Shown here piece by piece: positions 1 to 5,902 of a stretch of 6,482 nt of DNA (positions are counted from its first letter, which is position 1; each line of letters starts with the position of its first letter). Made by a program: the position numbers and the translations under genes. Origin of the DNA: an uncultured Faecalibacterium sp. (GTDB taxonomy: Bacteria; Bacillota; Clostridia; Oscillospirales; Ruminococcaceae). The DNA is taken from NCBI GenBank assembly GCA_902463905.1, contig CABQHF010000128.1:1-6482 (forward strand), read 5' to 3'. The notes below the pieces were generated by a model that did no database searches, was not told the origin of the DNA, and saw nothing but the letters and a program-made list of their open reading frames with translations.

Positions 1-1
1 G

Positions 2-1276
2 CTGAGCGAGAATGTGGCCATCACGCTGGTGGTGGTGTGCATCACCCCGCTGAGTTTGCTGGTGGCCAGCTTTCTGGCCAAGCGCAGCTACAAATACTTC
101 CAGGGCCAGAGCAGCGTGCGCGGTGAGCAGACCGCACTGGTCAACGAGATGATCGAGGGCCAGAAGGTGGTGCAGGCCTTCGGCCATGAGGCCGAGAGCC
201 TGCACGCCTTTGACGAAGTGAACGGCCGGCTGCAGGATGTGAGCCTGAAGGCCATCTTCTTTTCCAGCATGACCAACCCCGCCACCCGCTTTGTGAACAA
301 CATCGTGTACGCCGGTGTGGGCCTGGTGGGTGCGCTGTACGCTGTGAGCGGCGGCATCACCATCGGCCAGCTGAGCGTGTTTTTGAACTACGCCAATCAG
401 TATACCAAGCCCTTCAACGAGATCTCCGGCGTGGTCACTGAGCTGCAGAACGCGCTGGCCTGCGCGGCCCGCGTCTTTGAGCTGCTGGACGCCGATGACC
501 AGATCCCGGAGGCAGAGAATGCCAGCGTGCTGCAGCCGGACGGCCATGTGCAGCTGGAGGATGTGTCCTTCCGCTATCTGCCCGACCGCCCGCTGATCGA
601 CGGCCTGAACCTGGACGTGAAGCCCGGCCAGCGCATCGCCATCGTGGGGCCCACCGGCTGCGGCAAAACCACCCTCATCAACCTGCTCATGCGCTTCTAC
701 GATGTGAACGGCGGCTCCATCAAGGTGTCCGGCACCGATATCCGGGATGTGACCCGTGCCTCCCTGCGCGGCAGCTACGGCATGGTGCTGCAGGATACCT
801 GGCTGCGGGCCGGTACGGTGCGTGAGAACATCGCCTACGGCAAACCGGATGCCACGCTGGAAGAGGTGGTGGCTGCCGCCAAGGCCGCCCACGCCGACAG
901 CTTCATCCGCCGCCTGCCGGAGGGTTACGACACCGTCATCGCCGAGGACGGCGGCAACATCAGCCAGGGCCAGAAGCAGCTGCTGTGCATCGCCCGCGTG
1001 ATGCTCTGCCTGCCGCCCATGCTGATCCTGGACGAAGCTACCTCCTCCATCGACACCCGCACCGAGGTGCGCATCCAGAAGGCCTTTGCCCGCATGATGC
1101 AGGGCCGCACCAGCTTCATCGTGGCGCACCGCCTGTCCACCATCCGTGAGGCCGACGTCATCCTTGTGATGAAGGACGGCCACATCGTGGAGCAGGGCAA
1201 CCACGACGAACTGCTGGCCGCAGGCGGCTTCTACGCCAAGCTGTACAACAGCCAGTTCGAGGGTGTGGAGACCTGA
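2..1276 (+). CDS. ABC exporter half-transporter (permease-ATPase), 5' truncated
   Basis: This is the C-terminal part of a type IV ABC exporter subunit, a membrane protein that uses ATP to move a substrate (lipid, peptide or drug; not determinable here) out of the cell. The frame is open to the window edge, so the GTG at 14 is not the true start and TM1-3 are missing. The visible part starts in TM4, continues through the intracellular loop with the EMIEGQKVVQAFG segment, then TM5-6, then a complete nucleotide-binding domain. In the domain I see Walker A GPTGCGKTT (647-673), the Q-loop Gln in MVLQD (791-793), a signature written ISQGQ instead of LSGGQ (959-973), Walker B MLILDE with the catalytic Glu at 1034-1036, the D-loop SSID, and the switch His (1127-1129). 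All catalytic residues are present, so the site should hydrolyse ATP. The ISQGQ form is common in LmrA/BmrA-like and heterodimeric Firmicute exporters, so a partner half-transporter may lie upstream, outside the window (inference). The gene ends at TGA 1274-1276, just before a terminator. Confidence 0.95.
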   Translation: MSENVAITLVVVCITPLSLLVASFLAKRSYKYFQGQSSVRGEQTALVNEMIEGQKVVQAFGHEAESLHAFDEVNGRLQDVSLKAIFFSSMTNPATRFVNNIVYAGVGLVGALYAVSGGITIGQLSVFLNYANQYTKPFNEISGVVTELQNALACAARVFELLDADDQIPEAENASVLQPDGHVQLEDVSFRYLPDRPLIDGLNLDVKPGQRIAIVGPTGCGKTTLINLLMRFYDVNGGSIKVSGTDIRDVTRASLRGSYGMVLQDTWLRAGTVRENIAYGKPDATLEEVVAAAKAAHADSFIRRLPEGYDTVIAEDGGNISQGQKQLLCIARVMLCLPPMLILDEATSSIDTRTEVRIQKAFARMMQGRTSFIVAHRLSTIREADVILVMKDGHIVEQGNHDELLAAGGFYAKLYNSQFEGVET

Positions 1277-1297
1277 GCCAAAGCCCCATAAAACCAC

Positions 1298-1334
1298 AAA
1301 AATCCCGTCTGAAACAGTTCAGACGGGATTTTTT
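1298..1334. terminator. Bidirectional intrinsic terminator between convergent genes
   Basis: An 11-bp perfect stem (1303-1313 pairing with 1318-1328, core TCCCGTCTGAA) closes a 4-nt loop. It is flanked by five A on the left and six T on the right. Read on the plus strand it gives a GC-rich hairpin plus U-tract about 26 nt after the ABC transporter stop. Read on the minus strand the A run becomes a U-tract about 36 nt after the tcdA stop. It therefore suits both converging transcripts. The A and T runs can extend the stem by up to five further pairs. Confidence 0.93.
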
Positions 1335-1364
1335 CGTGCACATTTTACGTTTTGGAAACGGGGA

Positions 1365-2135
1365 TCAGCCCTTCATGGGCACAAAGCCCACCAGATCTTT
1401 GACGACCTCCCCGGCAATGATCAGCCCTGCCACCGAGGGCACAAAGGCGTTGGAGCCCGGCACTGCACGGCGCACAGTGCACTTGCGCTGGGTGCCCGGG
1501 GGGCAGATGCAGTGGTTCTTGCAGCTGATGGAGTCGTCCTCGATGGGGGTCATGGCAGGCTCTTTGGAGTAGACCACCTTCAGGTGCTTGATCTTGCGCT
1601 TGCGGCACTCGGTGCGCATCACCTTGGCCAGCGGGCAGACCGAGGTCTTGTAGATGTCGGTCACCTCAAAGCGGGTGGGATCCATCTTGTTGCCGGCACC
1701 CATGGAGCAGATGATGGGCACCCCGGCTTCCTTGCACTTCATCACCAGAGCCAGCTTGCCGGTGACGGTGTCGATGGCGTCCACCACATAGTCGAACTGG
1801 GAGAAGTCGAAGCTGTCCTGGGTCTCCGGGCCGAAGAAGGTCTTGTAGGTAGTGACCTTGATGTCCGGGTCAATGTCGTGGACGCGCTCCTCGGCCACAT
1901 CCACCTTGAATTTGCCCACGGTCTTGCGGGTGGCAATGATCTGGCGGTTGAGGTTGGTCAGGCAGACCTTATCATCGTCGATGAGGTCCAGTGCGCCCAC
2001 ACCGCTGCGGGCCAGTGCCTCCACCGTGTAGCCGCCCACACCGCCGATGCCGAACACGGCCACGCGGGAATTGTGCAGCTTTTCCATTGCCTCTGCGCCC
2101 AGCAGCAGCTGGGTGCGGGAATACTGATCTTGCAT
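1365..2135 (-). CDS. tcdA: tRNA threonylcarbamoyladenosine dehydratase (TcdA/CsdL/YgdL)
   Basis: A ThiF/MoeB/HesA (E1-like) family protein of 256 residues. Family members use ATP to dehydrate t6A at position 37 of ANN-decoding tRNAs to the cyclic form ct6A in the cytoplasm. Visible signatures are the N-terminal YSRTQLLLG, the nucleotide loop GIGGVGGY (29-36), DDDKVCLTNLNRQ (53-65) with the Arg and Gln that contact ATP, VVDAIDTVTGK (117-127), and the TcdA-type GAGNKMDPTRF (146-156) with the DIYKTSVCPLAK segment. The C-terminal half has a Cys cluster at 205, 209, 211 and 219 (CX3CXCX7C) that I recall from clostridial homologues but not from E. coli TcdA. The ATG at 2135 is chosen because AAGGAG (2151-2146) lies 10 nt upstream. 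That site begins only 1 nt after the mnmA stop and the genes are 17 nt apart, so the two are co-transcribed and probably translationally coupled. The terminator at 1298-1334 ends the operon. Confidence 0.94.
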   Translation of the reverse strand: MQDQYSRTQLLLGAEAMEKLHNSRVAVFGIGGVGGYTVEALARSGVGALDLIDDDKVCLTNLNRQIIATRKTVGKFKVDVAEERVHDIDPDIKVTTYKTFFGPETQDSFDFSQFDYVVDAIDTVTGKLALVMKCKEAGVPIICSMGAGNKMDPTRFEVTDIYKTSVCPLAKVMRTECRKRKIKHLKVVYSKEPAMTPIEDDSISCKNHCICPPGTQRKCTVRRAVPGSNAFVPSVAGLIIAGEVVKDLVGFVPMKG

Positions 2136-2152
2136 TGCGTTTTGTCTCCTTG

Positions 2153-3259
2153 TTACTTTTCCACTCTCGTAATGATGCCGCCGCCCAGCACCACATCCCC
2201 CTGATACAGCACCACCGACTGGCCGGGCGTGGGGGCGCGCTGGGGCTGGTCGAACTCCAGCCGGAAGCCGTTTTCCGCCGGGTAAACGGTGGCGGCCTGC
2301 TCGGTCTGGTGATAGCGGGTGCGGGCCGTGACCCGCAGCGGTCCGGTCAGCTCCGGGATGGCGATCCAGTTCACATCCTCCGCATAGACGATACGGTCGA
2401 ACAAAGCACTCTCCGGGCCGACGGTGACCGTGTTGGCCTGCATGTCCTTGCCGCAGACGTACACCGGGGCCCCCAGTGCCAGCCCAAGGCCCTTGCGCTG
2501 GCCCAGCGTGTAACGCACCGCACCGTTGTGGGTGCCCACCACCTTGCCGCTCTCGTCCAGAAAATCACCGGCGGGGTAGTGCTTGCCGGTAAAGCCCTCC
2601 ATAAAGCGGGCATAGTCGCCGTCGGGCACAAAGCAGATGTCCTGGCTGTCGTGTTTGCGGGCATTGATGAAATGATGCTGCTCGGCGATGGCACGCACCT
2701 CGGTCTTGTGCAGGGCCCCCAGCGGCAGGCGCACATGAGCCAATTGCTGCTGGGTGAGGTTGTACAGCACATAGCTCTGATCCTTGCCCTCATCCAGCCC
2801 CTTTTTGAGCAGCCAGCGGCCGGTGTCCGGGTCCTGTTCCACCCGGGCATAGTGGCCGGTGACCACATATTCCATGCCGTGGGCCTGCGCCCAGTTCAAC
2901 AGATGGTTGAACTTCATATATTTATTACAATCAATGCAGGGGTTTGGGGTGCCGCCGGCCTCATACACCCGGACAAACTTCTCGATGATCTGTTCCCGGA
3001 AGTCGGCGGTAAAGTCCAGCACCTCGTAAGGGATATCCAGGGCAAAGGCCACCTCGGCGGCGTCCTCGATGTCCTTTTCCGAGCAGCAGGTGTGGAAACC
3101 GGACTGCCCCAGCATCTCGTTGTGGGTCAGGCGCATGGTGATGCCGGTGCAGTCGTATCCGTCCCGCTGCATCAGCCAGGCAGCCACCGAGCTGTCCACG
3201 CCGCCGCTCATGGCAATGAGGGCGCGCGGGGGCCGGGGCGCAGAGTTCTGTGTGGTCAT
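2153..3259 (-). CDS. mnmA: tRNA-specific 2-thiouridylase MnmA
   Basis: MnmA adenylates and then thiolates U34 of tRNA Lys, Glu and Gln (s2U34), taking sulfur from a cysteine desulfurase relay in the cytoplasm. The 368-residue protein has normal family length. It shows the PP-loop SGGVDSS (18-24), the clostridial HTCCSEKDIEDA segment (56-67), NPCIDCN (106-112) with the first catalytic Cys108, VTGHYAR (133-139), GKDQSYVLY (158-166), and DSQDICF (204-210) with the second catalytic Cys209. The C-terminal part (GQRKGLGL onward) matches the central and beta-barrel domains. The ATG at 3259 has AAAGGAG (3271-3265) 5 nt upstream. The gene lies 68 nt downstream of cca, and that gap carries a promoter overlapping the cca stop. 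tcdA follows after 17 nt. Together mnmA-tcdA form an anticodon-loop modification unit within a larger tRNA maturation block. No missing key residue was seen. Confidence 0.97.
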   Translation of the reverse strand: MTTQNSAPRPPRALIAMSGGVDSSVAAWLMQRDGYDCTGITMRLTHNEMLGQSGFHTCCSEKDIEDAAEVAFALDIPYEVLDFTADFREQIIEKFVRVYEAGGTPNPCIDCNKYMKFNHLLNWAQAHGMEYVVTGHYARVEQDPDTGRWLLKKGLDEGKDQSYVLYNLTQQQLAHVRLPLGALHKTEVRAIAEQHHFINARKHDSQDICFVPDGDYARFMEGFTGKHYPAGDFLDESGKVVGTHNGAVRYTLGQRKGLGLALGAPVYVCGKDMQANTVTVGPESALFDRIVYAEDVNWIAIPELTGPLRVTARTRYHQTEQAATVYPAENGFRLEFDQPQRAPTPGQSVVLYQGDVVLGGGIITRVEK

Positions 3260-3302
3260 AGCTTCTCCTTTGGCGTGTTCAGCACACTAAAACAGTAGTA
3301 TA

Positions 3303-3331
3303 ATAGTAACGCGGCAAAAACCGGTTGTCAA
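3303..3331 (-). promoter_or_regulatory. Sigma-A-like promoter for mnmA-tcdA, overlapping the cca stop codon
   Basis: On the minus strand a perfect -35 box TTGACA (3331-3326) is followed by a 17-nt spacer and a -10 box TACTAT (3308-3303), five of six matches to TATAAT. The cca stop codon TGA (3330-3328) lies inside the -35 box. Predicted transcription starts near 3296, giving a leader of about 37 nt before the mnmA ATG. The spacer is GC-rich, while the -10 region and the stretch just after it are the AT-rich part of the gap. This is a sequence match only. Confidence 0.8.
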
Positions 3332-4668
3332 GACGCAGAAATTTGCCCTGCGGCGTCCAGCAGGCACTGCCGCTCGTTGGGCAGCTGCCCCCGGATGACC
3401 GCGTCCAGCAGGGCTTCCAGCGTCCTGCGCAGGCCGGGCCCTGCCGGGATGCCCGCCGCCATCAGGTCGCGGCCGTTCACGGCCAGCTGGCTGACCCGGC
3501 AGCACACGCCGTCGGCGTCCAGCTGTGCGGCCAATTTTGCCTGCGCGGCAAAATCAGCCGCCCGTTCCGGCTCCATAGCAGCGCCCAGCGCCGCCAGCCG
3601 CTGTACGGTGTGCAGGTCGTACCGGCCCAGCAGTTTTCGGATGCGGATGACCGTATCGGGGGCAGCATCCTGTCCGGGAGCGGCGGAAGTTTCTCCGAGG
3701 ACCGTCCGCTGGGGTGGGACCCTGCTGCCGCAGGCAGTAGGGCGGGCGATGGAATGGCCCGATTCGTGTCCGAGGAGAAAGCTTCCGCCGCTCCCTCCTG
3801 TTTCCCTCACCAGCACCGCCGTTTCTTCCACCCAGGCGTTGGAGCAGCGCAGGCGCTTCAGGGTTTTGCGGGTGCCGTCCTCGCCAAGGCTCATCAGCAA
3901 TGCGGCCCACCGCACGGGCAGATCCTCTGTGCCCGCCGGGCAGGCATCCACCACCGGCTTTGCGGCCTGCAATGCCGGGGCGGAAAGCTCCGGCATAATA
4001 ACTTTTAGTATTTTTTCATCAAGATATGCCGCCGGGGCAGGTGCTGCCAGCAATTTAGACAGCTCTTCTTCGATTCGCTCCACCGACACGCAGTCCAGAT
4101 GGGCACACAGTGCCCGGGCCGCCTGCCCGGTGGGCGGGTCGATGACAAAGCCAAACCGCGCCGCAAACCGGTACAGCCGCAGGATACGCAGGGCGTCCTC
4201 TTCAAAACGGGCGGCAGGGTCCCCCACGGCCCGCAGGATGCCCTGCTGCAGATCCTGCTGTCCGCCAAAGGGATCGATGACCCCCTCGGCGTCGTTGTAG
4301 GCCATGGCGTTGATGGTGAAATCCCGCCGAGCCAGATCCTGCCGCACATCCGGCACAAAGTGCACTTCGTCCGGGTGGCGGCCATCGGTGTAGCTGCCCT
4401 CGGTGCGGAAGGTAGTGGTCTCGTACAGCTGCCCGCCGTGCTTGACCGTCACGGTGCCGTGCTGCAGCCCGGTGGGGATGCACTGCTCTTCCCCGAACAA
4501 CGCCAGCACCTGCTCCGGCCGGGCGCTGGTACACAGATCCCAGTCATGCGGGGTGCGCCCCAGCAGGCTGTCCCGCACGCAGCCGCCCACCGCATAGGCC
4601 GCATACCCGGCCTGCTGCAGCCGGGCCAGCAGTACCGCTGCACCGGCGTCCAATCGGATGTTTTGCAT
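3328..4668 (-). CDS. cca: CCA tRNA nucleotidyltransferase (class II), carrying an in-frame inserted element
   Basis: This enzyme adds or repairs the 3'-terminal CCA of tRNAs without a nucleic acid template. The 446-residue protein has the class II head and neck: GGCVRD (28-33), the metal-binding DWD (42-44), RRDFTINAMAY (114-124), and the EDALR motif (157-161; family EDxxR), whose residues select CTP and ATP. It continues with LRLYRFAARFGF and VERIEEELSKLL in the neck. The region where many relatives have an HD phosphohydrolase site reads DLPVRWAALLMSLG with no His-Asp pair, so no HD activity is expected. Residues 292-331 are foreign to the family: a Gly/Ser/Pro-rich stretch encoded by the inverted repeat at 3676-3795. 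Without it the protein would be about 405 residues. The ATG at 4668 lies 3 nt after the rnz stop, with its ribosome binding site inside rnz. Whether the insert harms activity is unknown; the reading frame and all catalytic motifs are intact. Confidence 0.95.
   Translation of the reverse strand: MQNIRLDAGAAVLLARLQQAGYAAYAVGGCVRDSLLGRTPHDWDLCTSARPEQVLALFGEEQCIPTGLQHGTVTVKHGGQLYETTTFRTEGSYTDGRHPDEVHFVPDVRQDLARRDFTINAMAYNDAEGVIDPFGGQQDLQQGILRAVGDPAARFEEDALRILRLYRFAARFGFVIDPPTGQAARALCAHLDCVSVERIEEELSKLLAAPAPAAYLDEKILKVIMPELSAPALQAAKPVVDACPAGTEDLPVRWAALLMSLGEDGTRKTLKRLRCSNAWVEETAVLVRETGGSGGSFLLGHESGHSIARPTACGSRVPPQRTVLGETSAAPGQDAAPDTVIRIRKLLGRYDLHTVQRLAALGAAMEPERAADFAAQAKLAAQLDADGVCCRVSQLAVNGRDLMAAGIPAGPGLRRTLEALLDAVIRGQLPNERQCLLDAAGQISAS
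3676..3795. mobile_element. 120-bp inverted-repeat (MITE-like/palindromic) element inserted in frame in cca
   Basis: The ends are near-perfect inverted repeats. GGGAGCGGCGGAAG (3676-3689) matches the complement of 3782-3795 exactly. After one bulged base (3781), TTTCTCC (3690-3696) pairs with 3774-3780, then after two mismatches GGAC (3699-3702) pairs with 3768-3771. Inside, 3703-3709 can pair with 3742-3748, and 3721-3729 with 3733-3741 around a 3-nt loop, so the whole unit folds as an irregular rod. TCC flanks it on both sides (3673-3675 and 3796-3798), which fits a 3-bp target duplication. Element plus one duplicate is 123 bp, exactly 41 codons, and its first base coincides with a codon boundary of cca. 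Five of its six reading frames lack stop codons; only one plus-strand frame is closed, by TAG at 3738-3740. It encodes no transposase, so it would need one supplied in trans. The mobile assignment is inference; the repeat structure is seen directly. Confidence 0.72.
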
Positions 4669-4671
4669 GGG

Positions 4672-5598
4672 TCACGCCTCCTCGTACTGCAGGGTGATCT
4701 GCATCCCGTCTGCGCCGCACACTGCCGCCGGGAAGATGCTCTGCGCCTGGGGCAGATCTGCTTCCGGGTCGGTGATCATGGGGGAATAGTGGGTCAGCCA
4801 GAGGCGATGCGCCCCGGCGCGGGCCGCCAACGCGGCGCTCTGCCCAAAGGTGCTGTGCCCCCACTGAGTTGCCTGGGCTTCCTGCTCCGGAAGCGCATAG
4901 GTGGCGTCGCAAATCAGCAGGTCAGCGCCCTGTGCGGCCTGCTCCAGCGCGGCGCAGGGGGCCGTGTCGCCGGAGAATACCATGCTCAGCCCCCGGCGCG
5001 GCGCGCCCAGCACCTCCGCCGGGGCCACGGTGCGGCCTTTCACGAGAACGCTCTGCCCCTGCTGCAGAAGTTTCCATTGCTGCACCGGCACCCCCAGCGC
5101 CCGGGCCCGGGCCGGGTCGAACCGGCCTGCCCGGGGCAGCTCCAACCGATAACCCACGCTGGGCACCCGGTGCCGGGTGGCAAAGGGGCGCAGCACAGCA
5201 CCCGCCGGCCAGCCCTCCGACAGCGCATCCAGTGCCAGCGGCCCGTCTGCTTCCTGCAGGCGCACGGCATAGGGCAGCGGCCCGGTGAGGGCACGCACGG
5301 CGCTCCAGATGCCGGCAAGCCCTTTCGGCCCCACCAGCAGCAGCGGCCGGGTGCGGCCCTGCGCGCCCAGCGTCTGCAGCAGGCCCGGCAGGCCGAAGAT
5401 GTGGTCGCCGTGATAATGGGTCAGACAGACGGTGTCCGCGCGCATCAGGTTGACCCCGGCACGGCGGGCCGCCGCCTGAGTGCCCTCGCCGCAGTCGAAC
5501 AGCAGCCCATGACCGCCGCAGGCCGCAAAGGCTGCACTGAGGGCACGATCCGGCAAGGGCATGGTGGCTGCTGTGCCCAGTAAGGTGATCGTCAGCAT
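4672..5598 (-). CDS. rnz: Ribonuclease Z (tRNA 3' endonuclease), MBL fold
   Basis: A metallo-beta-lactamase-fold hydrolase of 308 residues, the usual length of bacterial RNase Z, which cuts tRNA precursors after the discriminator base to leave a 3' end ready for CCA addition. Visible are LLGT (6-9), FDCGEGTQ (34-41), the zinc motif HYHGDH (61-66) followed by GLPGLL, GRTRPLLLVGPKGL (81-94), and the remaining ligands His143, Asp211 (SGDT) and His270 (LTHYSP). GHSTF (247-251) matches the conserved RNase Z helix. All seven expected metal ligands are present. Two details deviate from the classic form: MPLPDR (13-18) replaces PTxxRN, and THYSPMI replaces THFSxRY. I recall the first variant from clostridial proteins annotated as RNase Z, so a related MBL phosphodiesterase is a minor alternative. 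The ATG at 5598 has AAAGGAG (5610-5604) 5 nt upstream. cca follows after 3 nt, which strongly supports the tRNA role. Confidence 0.9.
   Translation of the reverse strand: MLTITLLGTAATMPLPDRALSAAFAACGGHGLLFDCGEGTQAAARRAGVNLMRADTVCLTHYHGDHIFGLPGLLQTLGAQGRTRPLLLVGPKGLAGIWSAVRALTGPLPYAVRLQEADGPLALDALSEGWPAGAVLRPFATRHRVPSVGYRLELPRAGRFDPARARALGVPVQQWKLLQQGQSVLVKGRTVAPAEVLGAPRRGLSMVFSGDTAPCAALEQAAQGADLLICDATYALPEQEAQATQWGHSTFGQSAALAARAGAHRLWLTHYSPMITDPEADLPQAQSIFPAAVCGADGMQITLQYEEA
4677..4683 (-). promoter_or_regulatory. Ribosome binding site of cca inside the end of rnz
   Basis: GAGGAGG on the minus strand lies within the last codons of rnz (Tyr-Glu-Glu-Ala-stop), 8 nt before the cca ATG at 4668. 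It fixes the cca start and implies translational coupling, because ribosomes finishing rnz terminate between this site and the cca start codon. Confidence 0.85.
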
Positions 5599-5630
5599 AA
5601 AAACTCCTTTGGATGAATGGTTCTCTCTTT

Positions 5631-5659
5631 ATCTTACCACAGCAGCCCCTCCTGCACAA
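5631..5659 (-). promoter_or_regulatory. Candidate extended -10 promoter for the rnz-cca transcript
   Basis: On the minus strand TGG directly precedes TAAGAT (5636-5631), an extended -10 element with four of six matches to TATAAT. At a 17-nt spacing lies TTGTGC (5659-5654), a weak -35 with three of six matches. Transcription would start near 5624, leaving a leader of about 26 nt with the AAAGGAG site. It is the best candidate in the gap upstream of rnz but is not a strong match. Confidence 0.45.
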
Positions 5660-5711
5660 TCATCTGCCGCCCTGCATAGGATAGGCAAACACAAAAAAGG
5701 GGGCGCAGACC

Positions 5712-5894
5712 ATGCGGCACAGACCTGGCCGACCCGGCTTCTTCCGCCCGCAGCGCAGGCACTGGCTGCGCGGGCTGATGCTGGCCGTGCTGGTGCTGGC
5801 GGTGCTGTTTCTGTTGTACGGCTGCGCCGTGCAGCGGCTGATCTATTCTTCCCGTGGGATAATGATCTTTCTGCCGGAACGGCCGCTGCTCTGA
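5712..5894 (+). CDS. Small single-pass membrane protein, unknown function
   Basis: I do not recognise this 60-residue protein. Residues 1-20 are very basic (about eight Arg/His, rich in Pro), residues 21-37 form one continuous hydrophobic helix of Leu, Val and Ala, and a 22-residue tail follows (LIYSSRGIMIFLPERPLL at the end). The charge pattern predicts N-terminus in, C-terminus out. LLYGC (34-38) resembles a lipobox, but Tyr at -2 is unusual and the tail after Cys38 is very short. The ATG has an AAGGGGG stretch 8 nt upstream, a weaker ribosome binding site than those of its neighbours. It lies alone in the gap between divergent rnz and convergent rubrerythrin. Support comes from the clear membrane-helix pattern on the only strand with a plausible start. 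Chance translation of GC-rich spacer remains possible. Confidence 0.5.
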   Translation: MRHRPGRPGFFRPQRRHWLRGLMLAVLVLAVLFLLYGCAVQRLIYSSRGIMIFLPERPLL

Positions 5895-5902
5895 ACAGCA
5901 AA

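Noticed and set aside
14..16. GTG at 14 as the start of the ABC transporter gene
   Set aside because: The frame is open to the window edge and the protein would begin inside TM4 of a six-helix domain. It is a truncated gene rather than a short one.
1263..2204. Long plus-strand open frame of 313 codons opposite tcdA
   Set aside because: The complementary strand carries all TcdA motifs with a ribosome binding site. This frame is His/Gly/Ala-rich with no recognisable domain and begins within the ABC gene's end; it also reads through a terminator.
1991..3298. Plus-strand open frame of 435 codons opposite mnmA
   Set aside because: It is the antisense shadow of a well conserved GC-rich gene, with no motif and no ribosome binding site.
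3297..3302. TATACT (minus strand) as the -10 box of the mnmA promoter
   Set aside because: It would lie 23 nt from the TTGACA box, too far for a sigma-A promoter. The adjacent TACTAT gives a 17-nt spacing.
3668..3801. A longer direct repeat TCCTGT (3668-3673 and 3796-3801) as the target duplication of the inverted-repeat element
   Set aside because: The left copy is two bases away from the inverted-repeat end while the right copy abuts it. Removing the element plus one 6-bp copy (128 bp) would break the cca frame. The directly abutting TCC triplet gives 123 bp and keeps the frame, so it is the better reading.
4099..5583. Plus-strand open frame of 494 codons opposite cca and rnz
   Set aside because: It spans two real genes on the other strand with complete catalytic motifs. 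Its product is low-complexity Gly/Pro/Arg/Gln-rich, as expected from GC-rich antisense reading.
5677..5682. TAGGAT on the plus strand as a -10 box for the 60-residue gene
   Set aside because: No acceptable -35 box lies at 16-18 nt upstream and there is no proper extended -10, so no promoter is called for that gene.
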